The notes beneath the pieces were generated by a model. It searched no databases. It saw only the letters and a list, made by a program, of their open reading frames with translations, and was not told the origin of the DNA. The position numbers were made by a program, and so were the translations under genes. A stretch of 64,000 bases of DNA from Punica granatum (lineage: Eukaryota; Streptophyta; Magnoliopsida; Myrtales; Lythraceae): contig NC_045131.1 of the NCBI RefSeq assembly GCF_007655135.1, positions 17,220,001 through 17,284,000 of the forward strand, given 5' to 3'. Shown piece by piece: positions 45,947-58,399 of this stretch (its first letter is position 1; every line of letters starts with the position of its first letter).

Positions 45947-46659
45947 GAAGCTAGGAGGATGGGGCTTGAGACAAGAAGACCGTGAGAAGGCCGTGCCGTT
46001 ACGAGCATTGAGGGCGTGCCACGTGGCAAGAAGCTCCCCCTTATCATGGGGAACGAAAGTCTTGCGTCTAGGCAATTATTTCTTCGAGAGAAAAAAAAAA
46101 GAAAGAAGGAAATTGCTTGTATGAATACATATGTTAGGCAAGTTTGGTGGTCCAGCTCAAGAAACAAGTTTGGGGCCATTCATTTTCCCGCGGAAACTAT
46201 GCATGCTTTGCACCTTTCGAAGTTCCATTTTGCATATACACTAGAAATGACCAGCACTATGTGTTAGATCATTAAAAGTAATAATTTTATTTGTTTATTT
46301 GCCAATGCATGAAATCGATATTCAACTATGAATTTTAAAAAAAATGTTGGCATTTGCTACTTTAAATAAATTTCCAAATTTAAATACTACATAATGAAAA
46401 TTATAGAAATTGTCTCATCTCATCTCCTTATATGTGAACATGGACGGAGCCACATGGTCTTGACACGTGTTGACGTCATTAAAACTCTCAAATATTATTT
46501 TGTCTAAAATTAACCTCATTAGATACGAATTGCGTATTTTTATACTCTATTTTGCCCTTGGTTAATGAAAATTTTGACTTCGTTCTATATGTAAATAATA
46601 AATAAATTGCTCATACATTTGTTCGGAAAAAGAAAAAGTAACATCCAAATTAATGTTGC

Positions 46660-46890
46660 GTTTGGTTTCATAGTAGGATTTTAAAATCAGATTTTGATTT
46701 TGAAAAAGAGTGGTATAAATGGAGCCCACCCTTTGACTTTGTATGAGTTATATTGTTTTGTTGTGAAAAAAAAGTGGTATAAATGGGGCCCACTCCTTGA
46801 CTTTGTATGAATTATTTTGTTTTGTTGTGGGTAGAATTAGGTTAAAGTTGTGATTTTAAAATTATACTCACAAACCAAACCAGGCATAAA
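46660..46890. mobile_element. MITE with internal 65-bp duplication
   Basis: The left end GCGTTTGGTTTCATAGTAGG and the right end (inverted) CCTGGTTTGGTTTGTGAGTA are imperfect inverted repeats continuing into ATTTTAAAATC. Inside, AGTGGTATAAATGG(A/G)GCCCAC with its following TTGACTTTGTATGA occurs twice. Ends of the GTTTGGTTT kind fit hAT or Harbinger MITEs; class unresolved. Confidence 0.6.
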
Positions 46891-47382
46891 GAATTAGGAG
46901 ATGAGAGAAAAAGTTGGAAACATAAAAAGATGAATGAGTGAATGGGCCATTTTTATAACTTATTAATTTAAGGGTAGGCAATGAAAAAAAAAGGTAGGCA
47001 AAAGTTTTGCTTCTCTTTTATAACAACAATGTAGATCAAGGTACTCAAAATCGAGTTTCTAAGCAAAAACGATGGAGGGTCCATAAAATTAAAACGTGAA
47101 ATCGAATCGTAAAATTGTAAATTTTATGAATAATGAATATAATGTTTCAAAAATAATTTTTCGCATATTTTTATGGATAATAGCCCTATTTAATTTCAAA
47201 TTCAAGATCAACATACATTTCCTACTAGTCGTAATTTTTAGACTATTTTGCTTAGTTATCCATTTCTTAACATGGAAGAATTAAAAAGTTAATCTATCCC
47301 TTTAAATTGGGATGAAACTGATAATAAATAAATTCAATTTTTGACTTGGTAAACTCAAGTTTTGACATCAAAAGAAGGTGTA
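46891..47382. other. AT-rich intergenic sequence
   Basis: Nothing recognisable. Confidence 0.4.
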
Positions 47383-47480
47383 GCGCATGCTCTCGCCTAG
47401 TAACCAAGAAGTTCTAGGTTCAATACTTGATGAGATTACTCGTGCCCCTTTATTAGTTATTAAGATTTCTATTTCATTGT
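47383..47480 (+). mobile_element. SINE family B fragment
   Basis: tRNA-like head TAGCGCATGCTCTCGCCTAG with box B-like GGTTCAATACTT, then GAGATTACTCGTGCC and TTTATTAGTTATT, as in the 10363–10525 copy. Confidence 0.5.
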
Positions 47481-47689
47481 CTTAAGTCCATGAACCTCCA
47501 TTGAAACTGAAAAAAACTCGACTTTCGATTGATTTTACTAAATAAACTCAAATTCCTACACAAGTCTACCAAATTTAAGTTTTTATAAAGAATTGACTCC
47601 CATGGAAAGTAAAATTGACAAATCATAAGGTTTTAAGAGTCAGAATCAAGTTTTTGACATTCATGATATAGATAATATACTAAAAAAAT

Positions 47690-47770
47690 GATTGTTGAGT
47701 GTTAAGTAGCTTCAACCCCCGTAGAGGAGGATGCAAGTTCGGGTCTCAAAAACGCACTTGTTGAAAGGAA
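47690..47770 (+). other. tRNA-like box A / box B segment
   Basis: TTAAGTAGCTTCAACCCCC followed at normal spacing by GCAAGTTCGGGTCTC. It does not fold into a tRNA that I can support. A SINE head is more likely; no tail or target duplication found. Confidence 0.3.
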
Positions 47771-47782
47771 AATAACTTTTAA

Positions 47783-48329
47783 TGTTGTGTTTGGATTTTT
47801 GGTGATCTAAGAAAGGCGAATTCCGGAGAGCAGGAAACGCGCTCCCTTCAAATCCTTAGAGTAGATTCTTTTAGCATTACCTCTAGATCGAGGACTTCGC
47901 GCTGAGGAAGAAAGCAAAAATATAATGAATTCGTGAAACGCACAAGAGAATGAAATTTCAATTTCATTCATTAGTCAATAAAGTACATCACGAGTATATA
48001 ATCAAACCCAAACTGCGAAGCACCGAGGATGTCCTCCACTGAGGTGAATGTTGTTCTTTGATGTAATTTAGGCCCGAGATCTTAGACTTGGAGGCATTTG
48101 AATCGACAAGATGGACAAACCTCGAGAAACTGCTTTGAGACGTCGAGACGAATGACGGGGGGACGGAACTCGAGAAGTGGTCGCTAATATCGAGTCGGCA
48201 CAATTTTGATCTCCCTCTTTACTCTCTCTTGGAGAGAAGAGCTAGGCAGATGAATCTAAGGTGGAGAGGGGCCAACATTGGCCTCCAATGCCCTAGTGAG
48301 GTTGTAGGCAACCTTTGAAGTGCAATAAA
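47783..48329. other. LTR-like sequence interrupted by the hAT element (left part)
   Basis: Together with 52494–52620 this would be about 0.67 kb bounded by TG and CA, with a minus-strand TATATA near 47995. No 5-bp target duplication was found, so 'LTR' is only a suggestion. Confidence 0.3.
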
Positions 48330-48349
48330 CTCGTAAGCATGGTTGCTAA

Positions 48350-48475
48350 AATCGCGATTCGAATCGTAAAATCGTACGATTCTACGATTCAAGGGGGGGT
48401 TACTGATTCAGATTCTATGGGGTGAGTCGAAATTGTGGAATCGCGCGCTGAATCGTAGAATCGCAGAATCGGGCC
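48350..48475. repeat. Left subterminal transposase-site-like repeats
   Basis: About eight copies of CGATTC or GAATCG, several as the palindrome CGATTCGAATCG. The right side (about 52395–52462) has the same words. Clustered short repeats inside hAT ends are known transposase-binding sites in studied members. Confidence 0.65.
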
Positions 48476-48477
48476 GA

Positions 48478-49690
48478 AGCTCAGACTTGAAAGCCCAGAC
48501 CCGAAACCCTCTCCGCCCTTTCTTCCTTCTTCCCCGTCGGATGAACCCTAATTTCTCCCTCCTTCAAGTCCGATTGCTTCTACGAAATCTTCGACGAAAT
48601 CTTCCATCCACTTGCTTGCTTCTACGAGCTTCGATTGACGGTCCACCACTTGCTTCTTCCGATCGGAACTTTGGCTAGAGGATTTGCAGGTACGGTCTCC
48701 TCAGATATGTCATTGTTTTCTATGGTTGTTTGTGGGGTACAGCTTGTTGGGTCGTTTTCCGTTGCCCATTTCTTGAATGCGGTTTCTTTTGTCCCCCATG
48801 CTTTGAAAGCCTTGATCTTGACTCGGACCTCGTGCTGATTCTTGACTTTCGACGTTTCAAGATTCGCTCTTCTTTGCTGTTGAATTTGGGATATTGGGTA
48901 GGCATGATTGGTTGGTTTTGACATTGAGTTGCATTTGCATGGAGGAATTGAAAGTTGATAGCTGAGAGTGAGACAACGATGCGAGCGACTTATCCGTGGA
49001 TGATGAAGTTTAGCTTTGGCTTGCAATGCTGTGATTCTGAAGCTCTATTCGCAACAGAATGGTTTATTGTTACAATATCCTGAATTGAGATTAGTAGATT
49101 ATTTGAGTCTCATTTCTGGTAGCTAATAATGGAGCAATGGACTTTGGCATGATTGTTGAAAGTTCTATAGAACCTTTGACATGTGCAGTGGACTATCTTC
49201 TGAATGGTTGTTCCTGATCATCTTTCTTGTATTTTGCTGTGTCAGTTTGGTCTGTGCTTATGTAGTAACTGTACTCTCCCATAGTTGAACGAAATGAACT
49301 ATTTTGATGTTTTTAAAGATTGAATCTGAATGTATTGTAGTGGGACCAACTCGAGCGGTTAAGTGAGCTAGCTGAGCTTCTCTGATGAAAGAGCCCACAT
49401 AGGAGTTTTTGCACTGTTATAAATTTGTTATGATCTAATCATTGTTATTGATCCAAACTTTTTGCACTCTCTCAAGCCACTGTCTTAATTGATTCTTCTT
49501 ATAAGAAAATAGGAGTTGCTTACATAGTCAAAGAGCTGCTTCCCAAGTACCTTTTCTCCAACTCCTTCCCTTTTTCTATAACAAATTTCTATTGCTATGA
49601 GTCTTCGTTCTAGAATGAGTCGTTCTGGACTGAGTTGAGTTACTGTTAGATTTGTTAAGTGAGTGATTGCTGAGTTTGGGTTGAACATAG
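48478..49690 (+). promoter_or_regulatory. Leader exon and ~1-kb leader intron of the hAT transposase gene
   Basis: A plausible leader exon ends GATTTGCAG at 48689 with donor GTACGG. The acceptor AACATAG at 49684–49690 lies directly before the transposase ATG. The stretch has no coding signature. The short frame at 48433–48678 is probably leader. Confidence 0.45.
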
Positions 49691-52146
49691 ATGGCTTCTA
49701 CAAGTGGATCTGGGAATGCATCAGCTAGTAATACTGGGGTAGTTGCCAAATTTAGAAAAAATACAACTGAAGTTAGAGATGATCCAGCATGGGCACACGG
49801 TTATGAAGTTCCAGGAGAGAGACTAAAGATTAAATGCAAATACTGTGACAAGATAGTTTCTAGAAGTTCTTATAGATTGAAGCGCCACTTGGGATGTACC
49901 AAGATTAATGTGTCACCTTGTACTGCTATTTCTGATGATGTTAAGGATAATATGCTCATGATTTGTATGCATTTATAGGATCTTTCAATGAAGAAGAAAC
50001 AAGCTAGTAGTTGTGGGTTGGAAAATAATGATGTTGTAGACATTGATAATGATGATGAAAATGTAGGGGTTGGTACAAAGAGAAAGGGAAAGGAAACAAC
50101 TCAAATCTCTACTTTGTTTAAGAAGAGAAGTTTGAGCATTCAAAGCAAGCAAAAACAACCAACAATTAATCAGATGATGAAAAAAGATTTGAGAGAGGAT
50201 GTGTGCATGCAGATTACCCGTTTTTTCTATATAAGTGCAATTCCATTTAATTGTGTGAAGAATCCTAAGTTTGAGAAGATGTGTCAATTGATTGGGAAGT
50301 ATGGCATTGGATTGAAACTGCCATCTTATCACGAGCTTAGAGATAAATATTTGAGAAAAGAGGTTGATAAACTATGTCATTGCTTGAGGAGCATAAAGCT
50401 ATGTGGAGGAAGTCGGGATGTTCCATTATGTCAAATGGATGGACTGATAAGAAGAAGAGGTCCATATGTAATTTCCTAGTGAATAGCCCCAATGGCACAA
50501 TTTTTTTTACTTCCATTGACACATCAGACATCTCCAAGACTGCAGATAAAGTGTTCGAGATGATAGATGATATAGTGGAGCAAGTTGGGGAAGAGAATGT
50601 AGTTCAAGTTGTCACAGATAATACTGCCAATTACAAGGCGGCAGGTGAGATGTTAATGGAGAAGCGGAAGAAATTATTTTGGACTCCTTGTGCAGCTCAT
50701 TGCATAGATCTTATGCTGGAGGATTTAGAGAAAAAGATTAAGGTACATGAGCTGACGATAATGAAGGGTAGGAAGATCACAACCTTCATTTACTCGAGAA
50801 CACTCCTTATCACGATGCTGAAGCATTTCACAAAGGGTAAAGATTTGATTAGACCGGCTGTGACTCGCTTTGCTACTGCTTATCTGACTTTGGGATGCCT
50901 CTTCGATAATAGAAATGCTCTAAGGACTATGTTTGTATCCAAACAATGGAAAGGAAGTCGATTTGCGAAGTTAGAAGGTGGAAAGTATGCGAAACGTGCT
51001 ATTATGGATAACAGATTTTAGAGTAATGTTAATATATGTTTGAAGGGTGCATATTCTCTCATTAAAGTGCTCCGCATGGTGGATTCGGATGAAAAGCCCG
51101 CGATGGGTTTTATTTATAATGAGATAGAGAAAGCCAAGCAGAAGATCAAAACAAACTTCAACGATGATCGGAAGAGGTAAAATTATTTATAAGTTGCTAT
51201 ATGCTTAGTATTTACTTACTTATTCATTATTATATTTGAAATTTATAAATATCTAATAATGGCTCGTTTCATGCTTTTAGCTATGATCCTGTTTGGAAGG
51301 TTATTGATGAGAGGTGGGAGGTTCAACTTCATAGGCCTCTCTTCATGCTGCTGCTTATTACCTGAATCCCCAGTTGCATTTCTCTTCTGTATTTAGAGCT
51401 GATAGAGAAGTTATGCGTGGATTATATAAGGTTATGGATCATATGCTAAATGATAAAGAAAGGGATAAGGTTGATTTGCAACTAGAAGAATTCAAACATG
51501 AAAGAGGGCTCTTTGAATTTTCATTTGCAAAGTCTATGAAGTTCAAAAAGACATCGGCAGATTGGTGGGAGTCATATGGTGCCGATACCCCAAAGTTGCA
51601 AAAATTTAGTATAAGGATATTGAGTTTGACTTGTAGCTCTTCGGGATGTGAGCATAATTGGAGTGCTTTTGAAATGGTATTTTATGGATTCCTTTTTATT
51701 TTATGGATTCCTATTAGAATTCATTTTAATATATCTAAACACTGTTTTGTTTTGCTTAGGTACACACAAAGAGAAGAAATCGGTTGCATCAAAAGAAGAT
51801 GAATTATTTAGTATTTGTGATGTACAATTTGAAGTTGAAAGATAAGAAAATCAGGAAGCAAGTTGATCTTGAAGTGGAGGACATTTCTTCCGATGATGAA
51901 TGGATTGTCGAAGAGGAGACAGAGAATACCGCAACTTTAAGCCATAATTTTAACTTGCGTTCTCTTGGTCGTGGGGATGATGGTGCTGAAGAGAGTGGAG
52001 ATATTCAAATTGGCCATGCAGATGCAGAGAATACACGCACACAAGAGCATGGCACGGTTGATGACTTGGAACTTCCTGAAGAATGTGAGTTTGATACTTT
52101 GTATGATGTTAATGTAGGTGATGATGAAGATTTGGATAAAATTTAA
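49691..52146 (+). pseudogene. hAT transposase (BED finger, DUF659, hAT dimerisation domain) with four lesions
   Basis: BED zinc finger at residues ~35–80: DDPAWAHG, CKYCDKIVSRSSYRLKRHL. DUF659 region: GLKLPSYHELRDKYL, CSIMSNGWTDKKKRSICNFL, VVQVVTDNTANYKAAGEML, FWTPCAAHCIDLMLEDL. Core: AYSLIKVLRMVDSDEKPAMG. Dimerisation domain: CEHNWSAFEM, then TKRRNRLHQ and LVFVMYNLKL. An acidic tail ends at TAA 52146. Introns fit 51177–51280 and 51677–51759. Lesions: TAG at 49976–49978; frameshift near 50365–50380; TAG at 51019–51021 where family members have Trp (RFW); and a 2-nt TC gain, or 1-nt loss, near 51340. The element cannot make its own transposase but may still have usable ends. Confidence 0.9.
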
Positions 52147-52493
52147 TATGTTTGTTCATTTTATGTTATGAGCTATGACATATGTTATTAACCTTTTATT
52201 TCAGGAATTTGAGTTATGATTTGGATTTTGGACATTAAATTTCGATAATTTGTAACGATATTTTGTATTTCTTTGACTTATTGTTGATTTGTTGGTTTGT
52301 GGTCTTTATTTGAATGAACAAGAATGGATTTTTTTGCTCATGAAAGTATGTTACATATATATATGTATATATATATATATATATTTAATTATAGGTAGAA
52401 TCTTACGATTCACGATTCGAATCGCGATTAACGATTCTACGACTCTTGACCGATTCTAGGTAAAAACGTGATTCTGACAACCTTGCTCGTAAG

Positions 52494-53200
52494 GGCGTGC
52501 TAAGCAATTTGGTCCTCTGCCGACCTTCCGTTCTCTCTTTAGCAGTGGGAATGACAAAAGCGTAAATAAATGTGATGAATTGAGTGTTTTTGTCACTCAG
52601 GATTCCACGAGTCCATGTCAAAGAAATTTTAAAAAAAAAGACTAGAGTTTATAAGAGGGTTAGGTATCACTACCTTTAGGTTTAAGCTTTTATGTTGGAT
52701 ATGGAACTGACTACTTGTAAGTTTAATTAGAATTTATCACAGTAGTAGAGTAATTTTAAGCATAATCAATATTACAAATCCATACGAGTGTGCTACTTAT
52801 GCATCTAATTATCAAAAAATAAGAAAAAGTATCCAAATTCACTTCGGATCTACGCACGTCCAACCCTCTGCGTTGCCTATACATCTCATTTCGCAATCAC
52901 ACTGTACAATTCTCTACGAGCATGTTTCAAGTATATATTTGGGTATTCACTTCGTATCTCATCCAGTTTCGCATCCACGCTAAGTGAGGACAATCCAGAT
53001 TCGCATCCACACTAAGTGAGTATAGGTATTAAGGACTCGATGAGCGTACATTAAAAAATGAAAAATAGATATATGAGTTTGTAAGAGACTTGAATACCAC
53101 TAACTCTTAGATTAAACTCTTGAGCTAAACACTAGTCAATTTACTTGTGAGCTTATTTGAAATTTAACAGTCATCATAGATGAAAGGGAAAATATATATG
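52494..53200. other. Sequence right of the hAT element
   Basis: 52494–52620 continues the interrupted LTR-like sequence. The rest is intergenic, with a short duplicated phrase (TTCGCATCCACnCTAAGTGAG) at about 52970 and 53002. Confidence 0.4.
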
Positions 53201-53224
53201 TCATAGCACAACATTATGGTTTTC

Positions 53225-53380
53225 TGTTAATTTTATCACAACTTTTAAAATTACACTATATAGCACATTGTTTAGAGTGTAATGTCAATAATATCACAAT
53301 TTTGCTTTTGTATTAGTTTTATCACAACCTTTTAAAATTACATTATATAATACATCATTTAAGGCGTAGTGTCAATTATC
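53225..53380. repeat. Two copies of a ~85-bp AT-rich unit
   Basis: TTTTATCACAAC followed by TTTTAAAATTACA and TATATA occurs at about 53232 and 53316, with matching downstream words (GTAnTGTCAAT). Confidence 0.6.
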
Positions 53381-55924
53381 GCATGACGTCAAATTTTCTG
53401 TGAAAATTAAATGGGAAGCACCCGTGGATAAATATTGGGCTCGGACTCTTGCTATGAGAAATAGTGCATATTCTGACCAGTCCAGTCCCTTTTACCCACT
53501 CGACTCTTTTGCCATCAATACCAAATCTCATTCCCCCTTCTTCACACATCTCTCACCTCACTGCATCCCCAAATTTCTCTTTAATTCAGCGCTTTACCCT
53601 TTTATTTGCTATTTTTGTTTTCAATGCAATTGATTATATATGGACATTTTCGACCTTTAAATTAGTCACATGAGATGCATGTGATATTTTCCGGTTGGAA
53701 AAGTGGTCGGAAATTAAACTGAAGGTGCATGGTGCTTATTCTTTAATAGGTCAGGGGTTTGATGCAAATTTTTGAAAGTTAGGATAATGTGCAACTAGAC
53801 TCAAAAGTTGAGAGGCAACGTGCATTTTACTCTAGTCTTAAATACAAAACTCTAGTTTATCGAACAAAAGTAATGAAATTCTCATATTTTATAAAACTTT
53901 AAAATGATTGGAAATATACTCGATGCAATCGTGTATTTTGTGACTTAAAGATATAGAGTATGTACATATATGATATTTCACATATATTTATTTTATTATT
54001 TCTTTTGATTATATCATATTCTTTTACTATGCAACTTATGTTTTAATAAGTACAAAACAAAATCTAATTCAAGAAATTCAATTAATTTTAAATATAATAT
54101 TTTAGTTTATTGAACAAAAATAATTAATGGAATGCTGACTGGATAATGTATATGAAACATCAAAGATGCTTACTATATCTATATCTATATTATAAAAAGA
54201 AAAAGGAAGTTAGTTGATGTAACTTTCTTTTTCTCGATATTACCCATTACAAAATAGCATATTAGTTTAAGAATCATCAGTAAATTCACACACTATCTGC
54301 AGCTATCAAATAACTGGCCATTATCCTCTCCTTTGTCCTCTCTTCACTTTCTCTCTCTCCCCATGCAACTTCCATATTATTTTTCTTTTTATTTCTTTTG
54401 TTAATTATATTTTCTATATTTTCAATAATCTATTAAAAATTACTCATAGTATAAAAAAATTATAAGATGCTTAGAAAGGGATTAAAATTACTTTACAATT
54501 ATAATTTCTAAAAATAACTTTATTTGAATATAATTTTTAAACAAAATTTTGATTTAATTATGTGTTGCACGAGTTCTTATGTAATACCTTTTAATGAAAT
54601 TTGAATAAGAAAAAAAATTAAATTTGCATTCTTTCATCATTGGGCGGTTGAAGTCTATTTAAACAATTTTAATTTATTAGTTATGCTTTGTATCAGTGGG
54701 CACATATATAAAAATAAAATGGAGAGATACAAGTATTTAAATAAATAAAAAGAGTTAAAAGAAGGAAAAGAAGAGAAGAAAGAAAACAATGTATAATATA
54801 CCAAACATAACCCCGACACCAAAATTTAATTCAATACTGTTAGTTTAAAATATCTAAATACTTGAGTTTAGATTAATGAAATTAACTCATTTTATTATAT
54901 TATTTGAACATTTATAGGATCGATTAGTTGATATCTTCTAAACTTAATTAGCTATGCTTTGTTGTTTAAAAAAAGTTATAGAGGAGAACTAAACAATTAT
55001 AACTTATTAACTTAGCAAAAAAAATTATAACTTATTGCTAAAATAAAGAAAAGGCAGAAGAAAGGATCGCGGGATTGGTTAGAACCCGATATATCACAAA
55101 TTCATAAGGGAGAAATTATTTAAAACTCTAATATCTAGCACTCGGTTTATTGTTTCATTCTCCACGCATTGAATATAAATAAAAGTTATACATAGGGTCG
55201 TTTTGAAGGAAAAAATGCATGGACTATTAAAATGATACTCGCTCTCTTTTATATATGCAATCAATTTTGGTTGATGTCATAAATAGTTAAAAGTTAAAAC
55301 ATGTTAAGACTGCATTTATTTCACATAAAACACTTTCGAAGAAAGTGATTTCAACACTTTCTGGTGTTTGGAAGCTCAAAGATATTCAGTCAATAGGAAA
55401 TCACTTTTCATTAAACTACAAACAAAAACAAGTTTGAGGAAAATGAGATCCTCTCAGGTAATTTTTGAACTTCATTATCCTCATCAATGAATGTCCTTTC
55501 TCTCCCTTAACACGTCACTTCCTTCTCTCCCTGTCCAACCTGTCTCTCTCCACCCTCTCCATGTTTCTGAAACAGTAATTTGAAATTGTTTTGATGGATA
55601 TGAGAAGATATTGGGACAAAAAAAAGAAAAAAGGAAGTTTATAGAGAAACCTCTCAAAGAGAAGGGGAAATAAAGATTAAAATTGAAAAATAGAAAAGAA
55701 AAAAGACAAATAGCCTTTCCTATTTTGATGGACCTGTTTTAATCTATTTAAAGAAAAGATTTAATTAATTAAATCCTTATACTAATTTAATGTTATGTAG
55801 TGCAAAGGGAAAAAAAATCGCATGGAGTTACGAAATCCACTCACACTCACCTACTGGAAGATATGAATGAGTTTTAATCTTTTAGTGAAGGTAATACAGT
55901 GAGGAGTGCAACCAAGGACTTTTA
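53381..55924. other. AT-rich intergenic sequence
   Basis: No gene. 54176–54580 has a weak Helitron look (see rejected items). 55310–55440 (CACTTTCGAAGAAAGTG) is a short palindrome-rich stretch. Confidence 0.4.
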
Positions 55925-56373
55925 AGCCTGTTTACTTTTAGAGAACTAATTCTCACCTCTTTTTTTTATTTTTCTTCTGTCTTTCTTCTCTTTCTCTAAA
56001 TTTATTTTTCCATTGAAAAATATAAAAACACGTTTACTAATAATAAAGTTATAAAATCATAGTTGATGGTAAACCAATCATTAATTTAGTATTAGGGCTC
56101 AAATCTTGTGGAAATAAATTATTTTTAATATTTAAGAAAGGAAAGTCATAAATTAAAAATTAGAAAAGGGAAAAATTGGCTAATTAAAAATTGGATAACT
56201 TAAAAAAAAGAGCTTTACTAATTCCTATGCAAATTTAAATAGTGAAAAAAGAAAATATTTTTAGAAAAATCATTTCAATTTTATGTCAGTAAATATACAT
56301 TCTGTAGTTCTCTACTTTTTATAAAATTTTCTAAAAAAAATTGAAAAATTCTTCAAAAGTAAATATGCCCTAG
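55925..56373. mobile_element. MITE candidate, ~450 bp
   Basis: The left end GCCTGTTTACTTTTAGAGAA and the right end (inverted) GGCATATTTACTTTTGAAGAA are ~20-bp imperfect inverted repeats around AT-rich non-coding sequence. Target duplication not clear. Confidence 0.55.
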
Positions 56374-57830
56374 TCATGTCCAATCCGACCCTTTATCCAA
56401 TTGGTCAAATAGGACCTTAAGGTATGCTTTCAGCTATACTTCTCTACATTTTTTTTCGGTAGTTTTTCTTTTTCGGTAGAATATACTTCTATAAATTATT
56501 ATAAGGCCAAATATGAGGAGTTATGTAAGGAAGTTTTGCATTTTTAGTTTAACAAAGAAAATTTATGGGTCTAGAAAATAGAAAAGATAAATGAAAGATA
56601 AATGGTGGAGATAATTTCAAAATCGAATTTGGAATTTCTTAGTTCATAATATCAATATGTATCATTAATTTACATCCGTCTTTTCAAAACTGTTACCTTG
56701 ATGGGGGGCTAATCTTATAATGTATGCTTTCAACTGCTTTTATTAGTGGTCACGATACTTCTCTTTCGGGAAATTATTGGAAAATTATCGTAGTGCTTAT
56801 GTTGCCATATCAGAACAAATGCATTTGTTTACATCTACATTTGATATCGGTATACAGATGTGACATTTGCAAAGGAATATGGACCACTTCTTGCCATATT
56901 CAGTTTTTAAGAAATTAATATTCTTTTAAACCTATATTAAAATGGGAAAGCTGTTCAGGAACTCCTATATATAAGCAAAAGAAAAAGCAAAGGTAAAAAA
57001 GAAGTAACTCTTCCACTGGAAAAACAAAAAGAAAAAGAAAAAAAGGAACTCAGCCATTTATAGTGATATATGTCCATAATTTGCTGGTAATATTTTTTCA
57101 ATTGAAGGTAATTGACGTATCCATAGTATACAATTTCCATTTAAAATTTTAAAATAAAATGTAGATTAAAGTTTCGCGATTAATGTGAGGCAGCATTTGT
57201 AAATTGTAATCCTTAAATAAATGAATGATTTTGCTTGTGTTACGAAACAAAAAAACATATATAAAAGCAAACACCATGATCTGATAGGTGCCATATAGGA
57301 TTAAGGCAACCTCGCAATTTGTGCATTTTTTATTGAAAACGAAATAACGGAATATTATGGTGCCGCAACGTCATAGAAATCCAAGAGCCACCTCTTTACC
57401 TATTTCATGTGGGTCTTTAATCAATTTCATCTTAGTATAAAAATCCATCATTAATTTTTGTGAACTTTTAAAATTCTTCTACTATTATTTATATCAATTT
57501 TGAAATAAGAACGAATATCTTTTAAAATATTTAAGTGGAGATGATGCAAAGAAAAGGAGAAGTTCATACAAACACTAGTTGAATGTGTGACAACTATGAC
57601 CTATATTGTCTTAAGGCAAGAGATGGGATGCAACATTAAGGTGGACTCATTACATCGACAATTGCAGTCACAGTTCACATATTGTACAAAATTAACCATT
57701 TTAATTATATTTATCACGTCGTTATGATACTTGGTTACTTAGGCCACATAATGTTACGCTTTATTATACTTATAATTTTTTTTACGCGGGACAATACTAA
57801 TATATGTTATATGTAATTAAAAGAGATATT
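56374..57830. other. AT-rich intergenic sequence
   Basis: No gene or repeat family recognised. Confidence 0.4.
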
Positions 57831-57831
57831 G

Positions 57832-58370
57832 AGTCCGACGGGTGTGCATGAATATCAAGTATATTCGGAACTTGTCGGAACCAACCCGTTAAGGTAGGTC
57901 CGGATAGCTCGTATTAAAAAATATTATAGGGTCCAAATATTAAAATAAGGAACCGGTGAAAACCGGTTCCGATTTAAATTTTTGCATATAGCGTACCCAA
58001 AACTAGAACTAGAACTGATAGCCGAATCCGGGTAATAATTTCTCTCATTATATATATATATATAGTTATATTAAGATATTCTTATATTAAAAAATATAGG
58101 TACTAATTTTAAAAAAATCTAAATCTATGTCGATATTTTATTTTGTATGATTACTGATTATGGATGAGACATTTTTTGTTTTATTTAGCGAGAAAAAAAA
58201 TTTACAGGTTTCAACAGGGTACTAGAAATAAGTTTCGATAATACAAGTTTCGAGTAAGTTCTGATTTCAGAACTCAACAAGGTACAACTTCAAAATCTTG
58301 AAACATGTCTATTACAAATTAGGGTTCGGGTATCGTGAAAAAAATATGATATCCGAATCCGCACACTCAA
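57832..58370. mobile_element. MITE candidate, ~540 bp
   Basis: Inverted ends: ATTGAGTCC, GGGTGTGCATGAATATC on the left and, reversed, ATTGAGTGTGCGGATTCGG with ATATC on the right. Internal inverted words include GGTACCGG-like and ACCGGTTCCGA motifs (57945–57975). A 12-bp perfect palindrome (58365–58398) lies across its right boundary. Confidence 0.45.
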
Positions 58371-58399
58371 TAAGAGTACAAGAGAACTCTTATTGAGTA

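Larger units (their letters stand above)
48338..52485 (+). mobile_element. hAT transposon with both ends and 8-bp target duplication
   Basis: 4,148 bp flanked by CTCGTAAG at 48330–48337 and 52486–52493. The left terminus CATGGTTGCTAAAATCGCG and the right terminus (inverted) CAAGGTTGTCAGAATCACG are the imperfect inverted repeats, with the CAnGG start usual for hAT. The subterminal ~120 bp at each end is packed with CGATTC/GAATCG words. It carries a BED-finger transposase gene, now broken. Confidence 0.93.

Noticed and set aside
47690..47770. A tRNA gene
   Set aside because: Box A and box B words are present but no cloverleaf with paired acceptor ends can be drawn; noted only as SINE-like.
47783..52620. 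A solo LTR interrupted by the hAT element
   Set aside because: TG/CA ends can be chosen, but flanks TTTAA and AAGAA are not a duplication; kept only as a suggestion.
54176..54580. Helitron-like segment (TCTATATCTATATTATAAAA start, GTGTTGCACGAG near the end)
   Set aside because: No CTRR end, a weak hairpin and no A/T insertion site. Too degraded to support.
56955..57140. Minus-strand 61-aa hydrophobic frame and other 60–110-aa frames across 53–60 kb
   Set aside because: No family signature, no splice-supported extension, and AT-rich low-complexity composition.
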